Shown: one piece after another, positions 28,986 to 36,905 of the stretch
Numbering within the stretch: position 1 is the stretch's first letter
Layout of the letters: the number at the start of each line of letters is the position of its first letter
Assembly: GCF_009697225.1 (NCBI RefSeq)
Contig: NZ_WIND01000073.1
Location: 20,181-84,180 of the forward strand
Source: Halovulum marinum
GTDB taxonomy: Bacteria > Pseudomonadota > Alphaproteobacteria > Rhodobacterales > Rhodobacteraceae
Direction of reading: 5' to 3'
DNA: 64,000 bases
Notes under the pieces: generated by a model
Databases searched by the model: none
The model's input: the letters and a program-made list of their open reading frames with translations, nothing else
What the model was told of the DNA's origin: nothing
Made by a program: the position numbers and the translations under genes

Positions 28986-29333
28986 TCAGCCGCGGGGCGC
29001 ATTTGCGCCCTTCACCGGGGCGGTGGCGGCATCGCCGATCTGGCCCAGCTCCTCGGCGGTCATCTCGCGCACCGCCCAGGCGGCGCCGGAGCCGTCGCGC
29101 TCGGCGACATGGCCCGCGGGCACCTGCCCGGCGGTCAGGCTGCGCAGGTTCTTGCCGAAGGTGCAGGCGACGCAGATCCGCCTGGCCTGCTTGGCCCGGC
29201 TGTGATCGTCCTGCCCGCACATGAACTGCCAGACGCCGTCGGCGTCGTGCGCCACCATCCGCAGCGGCCGCTTGCCCTTGGCGACGTGGTTGCACATCAG
29301 CCCCTTCTTGTCGTGCTTGTGGGGGGCAGTCAT
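28986..29333 (-). CDS. Small Cys/His-rich protein, unknown function
   Basis: A 115-residue protein without signal peptide. The first 60 residues carry Cys and His spaced like a metal site: MCNH (C14, H16), MCGQDDH, and ICVAC. The later half is Ala/Gly-rich with no motif. Its ATG overlaps the stop of the N-carbamoyl hydrolase by 4 nt, so it is translationally coupled to an enzyme of the pathway. I do not recognise the family with confidence. Zinc binding is a guess from residue spacing. Confidence 0.7.
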   Translation of the reverse strand: MTAPHKHDKKGLMCNHVAKGKRPLRMVAHDADGVWQFMCGQDDHSRAKQARRICVACTFGKNLRSLTAGQVPAGHVAERDGSGAAWAVREMTAEELGQIGDAATAPVKGANAPRG

Positions 29334-30580
29334 TCGACGATCCGCGCCGTCTCGACCACCGCGTGGAACAGCACGTTGGCGCCCTTCTCGGCCCATTCCG
29401 GGCTAATCTCCTCGGCCTCGTTGTGGGACAGGCCGTCGACGCAGGGGCACATCACCATCGCCGTCGGCGCGACGCGGTTGATCCAGCAGGCGTCGTGGCC
29501 GGCGCCCGAGACGATGTTGCGGTGCGAGTAGCCCAGCCGCTCGGCGGCGTCGCGCACCGCCGCCACGCAGCCCTCGTCGAAGGTCACCGGGTCGAAATGG
29601 CCGACCGGCTCGATCTCGATCCCCAGGCCCAGGTCGGCGGCGATCTTCGGCGCCTCGGCCTCGAGGCGGGCCTTCATGCCGTCCAGCTTCTCCAGGTCGG
29701 GCGAGCGGAAGTCGATGGTGAACACCGCCTTGCCGGGGATCACGTTGCGCGAGTTCGGATAGACGTTGGCCTGGCCGATGGCGCCGACCGCGTCAGGCTG
29801 GCTCTGCATCGCGATCTCGTGCACCAGTTCGGTGATCCGCGCCATGCCGAGCCCGGCGTTGACCCGCATCTCCATCGGCGTCGAGCCGGTGTGCGCGTCC
29901 TTGCCGATAAGCGTGACCTGCAGCCACCACAGACCCTGGCCGTGGGTGACGACGCCGATGTCCCTGCCCTCGGCCTCGAGGATCGGGCCCTGCTCGATGT
30001 GCAGCTCGAAGAAGGCGTGCATCTTGCGCGCGCCGACCGGCTCGTCGCCCTTCCAGCCGATCCGCGCCAGCTCGTCGCCGAAGGTCTTGCCCTCGGCGTC
30101 CGCGCGGGCGTAGGCCCAGTCCAGCTCGTGCACGCCGGCGAACACGCCCGAGGCCAGCATCGCCGGGGCGAAGCGGGTGCCCTCCTCGTTGGTCCAGTTG
30201 GTGACGACGATGGGATGCTTCGTGCGGATGTTCAGATCGTTCAGCGTGCGGATGATCTCGAGTCCGCCCAGCACGCCGAGCACGCCGTCGTACTTGCCGC
30301 CCGTGGGCTGGGTGTCGAGGTGGCTGCCGACATAGACCGGAAGCGCGTCCGGGTCGGTGCCCTCGCGGCGGGCGAACATGGTGCCCATCCGGTCGAGTCC
30401 CATGGAGCAGCCGGCGGCCTCGCACCAGCGCTGGAACAGCGCCCGGCCCTGGCCGTCCTCGTCGGTGACCGTCTGGCGGTTGTTGCCGCCGGCGACGCCG
30501 GGGCCGATCATGGCCATCTCCATGATCGACTCCCACAGGCGGCTGCCGTCGATCTTCAGGTTTTCGCCGGGGGCTGACAT
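29330..30580 (-). CDS. M20-family N-carbamoyl-amino-acid hydrolase (beta-ureidopropionase type)
   Basis: A 416-residue zinc amidohydrolase of the HyuC/AmaB/AllC group. Metal-binding segments are visible: GSHLDTQPTGGKYDG, TNEEGTRF, and HIEQGP; the dimerisation lid contains GKDAHTGSTPM. In this setting it should cleave N-carbamoyl-beta-alanine (or its methyl analogue) to the amino acid, ammonia and CO2, step three of reductive pyrimidine degradation. Allantoate or N-carbamoyl-L-amino acid hydrolysis is the alternative, but the flanking dihydropyrimidinase and PreTA favour the pyrimidine role. Confidence 0.92.
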   Translation of the reverse strand: MSAPGENLKIDGSRLWESIMEMAMIGPGVAGGNNRQTVTDEDGQGRALFQRWCEAAGCSMGLDRMGTMFARREGTDPDALPVYVGSHLDTQPTGGKYDGVLGVLGGLEIIRTLNDLNIRTKHPIVVTNWTNEEGTRFAPAMLASGVFAGVHELDWAYARADAEGKTFGDELARIGWKGDEPVGARKMHAFFELHIEQGPILEAEGRDIGVVTHGQGLWWLQVTLIGKDAHTGSTPMEMRVNAGLGMARITELVHEIAMQSQPDAVGAIGQANVYPNSRNVIPGKAVFTIDFRSPDLEKLDGMKARLEAEAPKIAADLGLGIEIEPVGHFDPVTFDEGCVAAVRDAAERLGYSHRNIVSGAGHDACWINRVAPTAMVMCPCVDGLSHNEAEEISPEWAEKGANVLFHAVVETARIVE

Positions 30581-30725
30581 GGAGCGGCTCCTTCTTTCGG
30601 TTGATCCAGCGGAGGCCCGTTCCGGGCCGGGTCGCTTCCCCCCGTCCCTGCCGGGCCGGGGCCCCGCCGCCCGCGGCCGTCGTGGCGGCCGGGTGCGGGG
30701 ACGGGCGCAGGGACGGGGCGCGGTT

Positions 30726-32054
30726 TCAGTCGATCTCCTGCAGCACTTCGGCCAGGGTGCCGACCAGCTGGTCGATCTGGTCCTTGTCGATGATCAGCGG
30801 CGGGCTCATCGCGATGATGTCGCCGGTGGTGCGGATCAGGATGCCCTTCTCGTAGGCCTTCAGGAACGCCGAGAACGCCCGCTGCGTCGGCGCGCCGGCG
30901 ATCGGCGCCAGTTCGACCGCACCGATCAGGCCCATGTTGCGGATGTCGACGACGTGCGGCAGGCCCCTGAGCCCGTGCAGCGCGTCCTCCCAGTAGCTGC
31001 CGATTTCGGCGCCGCGGGTCAGCAGCCCCTCGTCGGCATAGGTCTCGAGCGTGGCCAGCCCCGCCGCCGAGGCGATCGGGTTGCCGGAGTAGGTGTAGCC
31101 GTGGAACAACTCGATCATGTGCTCGGGGCCGGTCATGAAGGCGTCGTGGATCGCCGCGGTGGCCAGCACCGCGCCCATCGGGATCACCCCGTTGGTCAGC
31201 CCCTTGGCGCAGACGATCATGTCCGGCATCACGTCGAAATAGTCGGCGGCGAAGGGCGCGCCGAGCCGGCCGAAACCGGTGATCACCTCGTCGAAGATCA
31301 GCAGGATGCCGTGGCGGTCGCAGATCTCGCGCAGGCGCTGCAGGTAGCCCTTCGGCGGCAGCAGCACGCCGGTCGAGCCGGCCATCGGCTCGACGATCAC
31401 CGCGGCGATGGTCTCGGGGCCGTGCAGCTGGGCGATGCGCTCCAGCTCGTCGGCCAGCTCGGCGCCGTGCTCGGGCTGGCCGCGGGTGAAGGCGTTCTGC
31501 TCGGGCAGGTGGGTATGGCGCAGGTGGTCGACGCCGGTCAGCAGCGTGCCGAACATGCGGCGGTTGGGCACGATGCCGCCGACCGAGATGCCGCCGAAGT
31601 TCACCCCGTGGTAGCCGCGCTCGCGCCCGACAAGGCGGAAGCGCTGCCCCTCGCCCTTCGCGCGATGATAGGCCAGCGCGATCTTCAGCGCGGTCTCGAC
31701 CGCCTCGGAGCCGGAGTTGGTGAAGAAGGCATGCTCGAACGGCGCGGGCGCAAGCTCGGTCAGCCGGTTGGCCAGCTCGAACGCCTTCGGGTGGCCCATC
31801 TGGAATGCCGGCGCGTAGTCCAGCTCCTCGGCCTGCTGCTGGATCGCCTTGACGATCTTCGGCCGCTTGTGGCCGGCGTTGCAGCACCACAGCCCGGCGG
31901 TGCCGTCGAGGATCTGCCGCCCGTCGGCGGTGGTGTAGTGCATCCCCTCGGCGGCGACCAGCATCCGCGGCGCGGACTTGAACTGGCGGTTCGCCGTGTA
32001 CGGCATCCAGAAGGCCTTGAGGTCGTTCGGGGCGACGGGACGGCGTTCGGACAT
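30726..32054 (-). CDS. PLP-dependent omega-amino-acid aminotransferase (beta-alanine:pyruvate type)
   Basis: A 442-residue class III aminotransferase. The PLP lysine is K284 in CAKGLTNG, with the cofactor aspartate D255 in LIFDEVITGFGR and the NSGSEA phosphate-binding loop at about 113-118. The MPYTANRQFK opening is typical of omega-amino acid:pyruvate aminotransferases. It should convert beta-alanine or 3-aminoisobutyrate, the end products of the pathway, to the semialdehyde. It is the first gene of the operon that runs to hydA and lies behind a RutR-like operator. The 145 nt to the next gene contain nothing recognisable. Confidence 0.9.
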   Translation of the reverse strand: MSERRPVAPNDLKAFWMPYTANRQFKSAPRMLVAAEGMHYTTADGRQILDGTAGLWCCNAGHKRPKIVKAIQQQAEELDYAPAFQMGHPKAFELANRLTELAPAPFEHAFFTNSGSEAVETALKIALAYHRAKGEGQRFRLVGRERGYHGVNFGGISVGGIVPNRRMFGTLLTGVDHLRHTHLPEQNAFTRGQPEHGAELADELERIAQLHGPETIAAVIVEPMAGSTGVLLPPKGYLQRLREICDRHGILLIFDEVITGFGRLGAPFAADYFDVMPDMIVCAKGLTNGVIPMGAVLATAAIHDAFMTGPEHMIELFHGYTYSGNPIASAAGLATLETYADEGLLTRGAEIGSYWEDALHGLRGLPHVVDIRNMGLIGAVELAPIAGAPTQRAFSAFLKAYEKGILIRTTGDIIAMSPPLIIDKDQIDQLVGTLAEVLQEID

Positions 32055-32150
32055 GGGGTACTCCGCTGACTGCGGGGCGGTGCCGGCCCCGCGCTGGGTG
32101 CGCCTGAAGTCTTGGCGATTGCCAGCCCGGGCGGGCTGTGCGACAGTCGC

Positions 32151-32168
32151 TTTGACCATTTGGTAAAA
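32151..32168. promoter_or_regulatory. RutR-like operator between aminotransferase and rutR genes
   Basis: TTGACCA-TT-TGGTAAA (32152-32167) is an inverted repeat matching the E. coli RutR consensus TTGACCA-N2-TGGTCAA at all but one base. It lies in the divergent gap, about 100 nt before the aminotransferase ATG and about 80 nt before the rutR ATG, where one regulator could control both. Confidence 0.8.
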
Positions 32169-32245
32169 ACCACGCTAGCCAAACCCGGTGACAGGTCAAG
32201 GGGTATCCCGGGCCCGGCCGCCAGAACGGAGACCGGTAGGAACCG

Positions 32246-32896
32246 ATGGCCCGCGCCGCCGCCAAGAAGACCCCGACGCGCATCCAGAGGCAAAAGACCC
32301 GGGCGATCCTGGACGCCGCGCTGGAGGTGTTCTCGCAGCACGGCTTCCGCGGTGCCACGCTGGACCAGATCGCCGACGCGGCGGGGCTGTCGAAGCCGAA
32401 CCTGCTGTACTATTTCGAGGGCAAGGAGGCGATCCACCGCACCCTGCTGCACCGGCTGCTGGACACCTGGCTGGACCCGCTGCGGCAGCTGGACCCGGCG
32501 GGCGAGCCGCTGCGCGAGATCCGCGCCTACCTGCTGCGCAAGCTTGAGATGAGCCGCGACTACCCGCGCGAAAGCCGGCTGTTCGCGAACGAGATGCTGC
32601 AGGGCGCGCCGCGTATCAGCGACGAGATCCAGGGCGAGCTGAAGGCGCTGGTGGACGAGAAGGCGCAGGTGATCCGCGGCTGGGTCGAGGCGGGCAGGCT
32701 GGCGCCGGTCGATCCCTATCATCTGATCTTCTCGATCTGGGCCACGACGCAGCACTACGCGGATTTCGAGGTGCAGGTGCGTGGCATCCTGGGCGCCGGC
32801 GCCGACGGCCATTTCCACGATGCCGCGCGGTTCCTGACGCAGCTCTACACCGGCGGCCTGAAACCACCGGCGGCCGGGGCGCGCCGCCGGCCCTAG
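32246..32896 (+). CDS. rutR: TetR-family pyrimidine regulator RutR
   Basis: A 216-residue TetR regulator. The DNA-binding helix-turn-helix is at about residues 33-63 (GATLDQIADAAGLSKPNLLYYF). The C-terminal half (FANEMLQGAP, IWATTQHYADFEVQV) matches the RutR/YcdC ligand domain, which in E. coli binds uracil and thymine and releases DNA. It is transcribed divergently from the aminotransferase operon across a RutR-type palindrome, and a second one lies before preT. Autoregulation is likely. Confidence 0.92.
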   Translation: MARAAAKKTPTRIQRQKTRAILDAALEVFSQHGFRGATLDQIADAAGLSKPNLLYYFEGKEAIHRTLLHRLLDTWLDPLRQLDPAGEPLREIRAYLLRKLEMSRDYPRESRLFANEMLQGAPRISDEIQGELKALVDEKAQVIRGWVEAGRLAPVDPYHLIFSIWATTQHYADFEVQVRGILGAGADGHFHDAARFLTQLYTGGLKPPAAGARRRP

Positions 32897-33042
32897 CGGG
32901 CCGGCTCGGTCCCCAGAACGTTGATCGCCGGAACGATGTCGGTCGGCTCGTTCGGCTGCGACGACCACATGTAGCCGCCGACGATGACGAACAAGGCCAC
33001 CATCGCGATGCCGGCGAACAGGTAGTCCGATATGCTGGACAT
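32893..33042 (-). CDS. Small single-pass membrane protein, unknown
   Basis: A 49-residue protein: a hydrophobic helix at about residues 7-27 (LFAGIAMVALFVIVGGY) and a short hydrophilic tail (SQPNEPTDIVPAINVLG). The ATG at 33042 follows a GGGGA stretch; longer readings of the frame would run into AT-rich non-coding sequence. Its stop overlaps the rutR stop by 4 nt. I do not recognise it. Good codon bias and the clean topology support a real gene. Upstream, 33043-33181 holds no gene; it is AT-richer and probably carries its promoter. Confidence 0.62.
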   Translation of the reverse strand: MSSISDYLFAGIAMVALFVIVGGYMWSSQPNEPTDIVPAINVLGTEPAR

Positions 33043-33181
33043 GATGAAATCCCCACACTCAATACCTACACATTCAAACATAACAATGTCGCACCGATTC
33101 TGGCACCGCAATTGTCACAGGTGGCGGATTCGGGCGGCGGGAGGCTGGCGGCGGCCGCGGCTCTGACCGTCCGCGCCTTGG

Positions 33182-33660
33182 CTACCAGGGCGCGGCGGCT
33201 CCGGCGCCGGGCTGGACGAGGCCGCCGATGTCGATATGCACCCGGCCCGAGCCGGTGCGGTCGAGGAACAGCTTGCGCGATCCGCGCGCGATGGCGCGGG
33301 TGGCCTCTCGGGGGTGACCCAGCAGCGCGGCCAGCGCCGGGATCCTATTGCGCCGACCGGCCACCGCCAGCAGCAGTCAGGCGTTGTGGCGCACCGGCGC
33401 CGAGCGGTCGCCCAGCGCGCGCGCCAGCGCCACCGCGTCCGGCTGCACCAGCGCGAACTTCAGCGCGGTGTGCACCGGCGCGACGGTGTGCATCAGCGCG
33501 ACGGGGCGCGCCAGCCGTGCAGGCGCGGTTAAACCTGCAACACGGCCGGAAAAATCGCCGGCGCCAGCGGCAGCAGGGCCCCGCGCCCGTCCTGGACCCG
33601 GCCCCGGCTCGGCTGATCGAGGGCCAGCAGCGCGGCCTCGACAGCGACCGGGGCAGCCAT
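33182..33660 (-). pseudogene. Broken HEAT-repeat protein gene downstream of preA
   Basis: The ATG is 3 nt past the preA stop. The first frame runs MAAPVAVEAALLALDQPSRG to a TAA at 33529-33531. A second frame, shifted by one base, continues with well-biased codons (LARPVALMHTVAPVH, ARALGDRSAPVRHNA, ALAALLGHPREATRA) to the TAG at 33182, but holds an internal TGA at 33377-33379. The two parts together read as Ala/Leu/Arg-rich HEAT-like repeats, such as occur in cofactor lyase accessory proteins. At least one frameshift and one nonsense change make it a pseudogene, unless the sequence has errors here. Confidence 0.7.
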
Positions 33661-33662
33661 TC

Positions 33663-34964
33663 CTATTCGGCCGCCTTGGCGGCGGGGTTGTTGGGGTGCG
33701 TGGTCCAGTTGGCGTACTCGGCCTCGACCATGCGGCCGGTGCGCGGATCGACCGTGCCGGGCGCCATCCGCTCCATGGTGATGCAGTTCTCGACCGGGCA
33801 GACGTTGACGCACAGGTTGCACGCGACGCATTCCTCGTCGATCACCTCGAACACGCGGCCCGGCTTCATCGCGATCGCCTGGTGGCTGGTGTCCTCGCAC
33901 GCTGCGAAACAGCGGCCGCAGCTGATGCACAGCTCCTGGTCGATGCGCGCCTTGGTGACGTAGTTCAGGTTCAGATACTTCCAGTCGGTGACGTTCGGCA
34001 CCGCGCGGCCGCGGATCGCGTCGAGATCGGCGTGGCCCTTGTCGTCCATCCACTGCCCCAGGCCCGAGACCATCTCCTGCACGATCTTGAAGCCGTAGGT
34101 CATCGCGGCGGTGCAGACCTGCACGCTGCCGCAGCCCAGCGCGATGAACTCGGCCGCGTCGCGCCAGGTGGTGACGCCGCCGATGCCGCTGATCGGCAGG
34201 CCCTGCAGGTCCGGATCGCGGGCGATCTCGGAGACCATGCTGAGCGCGATCGGCTTGACCGCCGGGCCGCAATAGCCGCCGTGGCTGCCCTTGCCGTCGA
34301 TGGTCGGCTCGGGCGCGAAATTGTCCAGGTCCACCGCAGTGATCGAGTTGATCGTGTTGATCAGCGACACCGCGTCGGCGCCGCCGTCCTTCGCCGCCTT
34401 GGCCGGCTTGCGCACGTCGGTGATGTTCGGCGTCAGCTTGACGATCACCGGCATGCGGGTGTTCTGCTTGCACCAGCGGGTGACCATCTCGATGTACTCG
34501 GGCACCTGGCCGACGGCGCTGCCCATGCCGCGCTCGGACATGCCGTGCGGGCAGCCGAAATTCAGTTCCACCCCGTCGGCGCCGGTGTCCTCGACCTGCG
34601 ACAGGATGAACTTCCAGGGGTCTTCCTCGCAAGGGACCATCAGGCTGACGACCATCGCCCGGTCGGGGTAGTCGCGCTTGACCTGCTTGATCTCGCGCAG
34701 GTTCACCTCGAGCGGGCGGTCGGTGATCAGCTCGATGTTGTTCAGCCCCAGCAGGCGGCGGTCGGCGCCCCAGACCGCGCCGTAGCGCGGCCCGTTCACG
34801 TTGACCACATGCGGGTCCAGACCCAGCGTCTTCCACACCACGCCGCCCCAGCCGGCCTCGAAGGCGCGGCGGACGTTGTATTCCTTGTCGGTCGGCGGCG
34901 CCGAGGCCAGCCAGAACGGGTTCGGGCTCTTGATGCCCGCGAAATCGGTGGTCAGGTCAGCCAT
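33663..34964 (-). CDS. preA: NAD-dependent dihydropyrimidine dehydrogenase, subunit PreA
   Basis: A 433-residue subunit that reduces uracil or thymine to the dihydropyrimidine, with PreT supplying electrons. Residues 1-310 form the FMN TIM barrel of the dihydroorotate dehydrogenase family (NPFWLASAPPT, VELNFGCPHGMSERGMG with the active-site cysteine region). The C-terminal part holds two [4Fe-4S] ferredoxin clusters, CISCGRCFAAC and CVACNLCVNVCP. GGAGG precedes the ATG, inside a tandem repeat. It overlaps the DUF3052 frame by 8 nt. Confidence 0.97.
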   Translation of the reverse strand: MADLTTDFAGIKSPNPFWLASAPPTDKEYNVRRAFEAGWGGVVWKTLGLDPHVVNVNGPRYGAVWGADRRLLGLNNIELITDRPLEVNLREIKQVKRDYPDRAMVVSLMVPCEEDPWKFILSQVEDTGADGVELNFGCPHGMSERGMGSAVGQVPEYIEMVTRWCKQNTRMPVIVKLTPNITDVRKPAKAAKDGGADAVSLINTINSITAVDLDNFAPEPTIDGKGSHGGYCGPAVKPIALSMVSEIARDPDLQGLPISGIGGVTTWRDAAEFIALGCGSVQVCTAAMTYGFKIVQEMVSGLGQWMDDKGHADLDAIRGRAVPNVTDWKYLNLNYVTKARIDQELCISCGRCFAACEDTSHQAIAMKPGRVFEVIDEECVACNLCVNVCPVENCITMERMAPGTVDPRTGRMVEAEYANWTTHPNNPAAKAAE

Positions 34965-35462
34965 TGGAAACCTCCGTATCGGGTATGGGCGTATCGGGTA
35001 TGGGCGTATCGGGTATCGGCGTGTCGGGGCGGGCCATGGTCGCGGCCCCGGTTCTGAGTTCCTTTCGCAGCACCAGCTTCAGCCCGGACCAGGTGGCGTC
35101 GACGGCGCAGACCTTGACGTCGACCAGGCCCAGCGGCAGCGCGGCGTCGCGAATCCAGTCCTCGGTCAGATCGGTCGGCACCTTCGCGGCGCGCTTGGGC
35201 CAGGACACCCAGATCATACCGGTTTCGGGCAGGCAGCGCATCGCCTGTGCAAGGGACCGGGACAGGGCGGCGCGGTCGGTCACGAACAGATGCGCATCGG
35301 CGGCCGCGTCGGACCCGGCCCAGTGCACCGGGCCGTCCCGTTCGATCTGTGCACGCACCCCGGCGGGCCGGGGGCCCAGACGCCACCGCGGGCGCCGTAG
35401 CCCAGCTTGCGGACCAGCGGCGTGCCCGGATAACCCGCGGCATGTCCCGCCGCCGCGCTCAC
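34957..35462 (-). pseudogene. DUF3052 gene with a single frameshift
   Basis: A GTG at 35462 overlaps the preT stop by 4 nt and starts SAAAGHAAGYPGTPLVRKLG, the usual N terminus of DUF3052 proteins. The frame breaks at a run of four C (plus strand 35358-35361); one extra base there would join it to the downstream frame (RAQIERDGPVHW, MIWVSWPKRAAKVPTDL, GLVDVKVCAVDATWSGLK), the typical DUF3052 body. The tail is an added PDTPI repeat. As given the gene cannot make a full product, so it is a recent pseudogene or a base-calling error in a homopolymer. DUF3052 function is unknown. Confidence 0.8.
34975..35034. repeat. 15-bp tandem repeat encoding PDTPI units
   Basis: The unit CGTATCGGGTATGGG is repeated three times (34975-34989, 34990-35004, 35005-35019, the last with one change) followed by a degenerate fourth. 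On the minus strand it encodes the pentapeptide PDTPI repeated at the C terminus of the DUF3052 frame. Its end abuts the GGAGG ribosome site of preA. Confidence 0.9.
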
Positions 35463-36799
35463 GACATCAGCGCCTTGTGGATGTCCTCGGCGGCGTCGCG
35501 GCCCTCGGCCACCGCGGTGACGGTCAGATCGTCGCCGCCGCTGGCGCAGTCGCCGCCCGCCCAGACGCCCGCGACCGAGGTGCGCCCGGCGGCGTCGACG
35601 CGGATCTTGCCGCGCTTCAGCGCCAGCGCCTGCGGCGGCTCGTACAGAGTCTGCCCGATCGCCTTGAGCACCTGGTCGGCGCGGATCTCGAAGGTCTCGT
35701 CGGTGACCTCGAACCCGTCCGGCCCGTAGCGGGTGTAGGCGAACTCCACCCGGCGCTCGGTGCCGTCCTTCTTGCCGCGGATCCGCACCGGCTGCGCGTT
35801 GAACACGATCCGCACGCCCTTGGAGGTCGCCAGATCCCGCTCGAAACGGCTGGCGGCCATTTCCTCGGGGCCGCGGCGGTAGACCATCGTCACCTCCTCG
35901 GCGCCCAGCAGCCTGGACTGCACGGCGGCGTCGATCGCGGTCATGCCGCCGCCGATCACCACCACGCGCCGGCCCACCGGCAGCGCCGCCAGGTCGTCGG
36001 CCTGGCGCAGCTTCGAGATGAAGTCGACGGCGTTCTGCACCCCGTCGCGATCCTCGCCCCTGGTGCGCAGCGCGTTGACGCCGGCCAGGCCCACGCCCAG
36101 GAACACCGCGTCGTAGCTCTCGCGCAGCGCGTCCAGATCCAGATCGCGGCCCAGCGCCTTGCCGTGCTCCTGCACGATCCCGCCGATTCGCATCAGCCAG
36201 TCGACCTCGGCCTGGGCGAAGCCGTCGACGGTCTTGTAGGCGGCGATGCCGTATTCGTTCAGCCCGCCCGGCTTCGGCCGCGCGTCGTAGAGCGTGACCT
36301 CGTGCCCGTTCATCGCCAGCCGGTGCGCGCAGGCCAGCCCGGCGGGGCCGGCGCCGACCACGGCGACGCGCCTGCCGGTCGGCGCGTCGCGGGCGAATGG
36401 GTGCTCGCCCTTCGCCATCAGCGTGTCGGTGGCATAGCGCTGCAGTTGGCCGATCAGCACCGGCTTGCCCTCGGCCACCTCGCGCACGCAGACCTCCTCG
36501 CACAGCGTCTCGGTCGGGCAGACCCGGGCGCACATGCCGCCGAGGATGTTCTGCTGAAAGATCGTCCGCGCCGCCGCCTCGGGCACGCCGGTGGCGATCT
36601 GCCGGATGAACAGCGGGATGTCGATCGAGGTCGGACAGGCCGTCACGCAGGGCGCGTCGTGGCAGAAATAGCAGCGGTCGGCGGCGACCCGCGCCTCGTG
36701 CGGGTCCAGCGGCGGGTGCAGGTCGGCGAAGTTGGCTTCCAGCGTGGCGGGATCCAGGCGGCCGGCCACGATGCCGTCGGTGCGGGTCGATGCGGACAT
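35459..36799 (-). CDS. preT: NAD-dependent dihydropyrimidine dehydrogenase, subunit PreT
   Basis: A 446-residue flavoprotein of the glutamate synthase small-subunit type that passes electrons from NADH to PreA. The N-terminal third has the Cys-rich iron-sulfur motifs (CYFCHDAPCVTACP, CARVCPTETLCEEVC); two dinucleotide folds follow (VAVVGAGPAGLACA and RVVVIGGGMTAIDAA), ending in GGDCASGGDDL. The ATG at 36799 is chosen because GAGGAG lies 7 nt upstream. It heads the preT-DUF3052-preA-HEAT operon, behind a RutR-like operator about 60 nt away. Confidence 0.96.
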   Translation of the reverse strand: MSASTRTDGIVAGRLDPATLEANFADLHPPLDPHEARVAADRCYFCHDAPCVTACPTSIDIPLFIRQIATGVPEAAARTIFQQNILGGMCARVCPTETLCEEVCVREVAEGKPVLIGQLQRYATDTLMAKGEHPFARDAPTGRRVAVVGAGPAGLACAHRLAMNGHEVTLYDARPKPGGLNEYGIAAYKTVDGFAQAEVDWLMRIGGIVQEHGKALGRDLDLDALRESYDAVFLGVGLAGVNALRTRGEDRDGVQNAVDFISKLRQADDLAALPVGRRVVVIGGGMTAIDAAVQSRLLGAEEVTMVYRRGPEEMAASRFERDLATSKGVRIVFNAQPVRIRGKKDGTERRVEFAYTRYGPDGFEVTDETFEIRADQVLKAIGQTLYEPPQALALKRGKIRVDAAGRTSVAGVWAGGDCASGGDDLTVTAVAEGRDAAEDIHKALMS

Positions 36800-36849
36800 G
36801 CGCGCTCCTCTGCGGTCACTTGACCGGGAAAGCGTTCCACAGCTCCGAT

Positions 36850-36870
36850 TTTTTATCAACTGGTAAAAAA
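36850..36870. promoter_or_regulatory. RutR-like operator upstream of preT
   Basis: TTTTATCA-AC-TGGTAAAA (36851-36868) is an inverted repeat with one mismatch between halves. It shares the TGGTAAA half and the 2-nt spacer with the site at 32152-32167. It is centred about 60 nt before the preT ATG in an AT-rich patch that probably holds the preT promoter. Confidence 0.72.
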
Positions 36871-36880
36871 TTAAAAATGC

Positions 36881-36905
36881 GGTGCCCGGCAGCCCGCCGG
36901 GGCCG
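36881..36905 (-). terminator. Possible weak terminator of the hydrolase gene
   Basis: On the minus strand, just past the hydrolase stop, CCCGGC and GCCGGG can pair over a 5-nt loop (36885-36901), followed after about 7 nt by TTTTTAATTTTTT. The stem is short and the T run is set back, so this is only a candidate. The T run overlaps the preT operator region. Confidence 0.3.
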
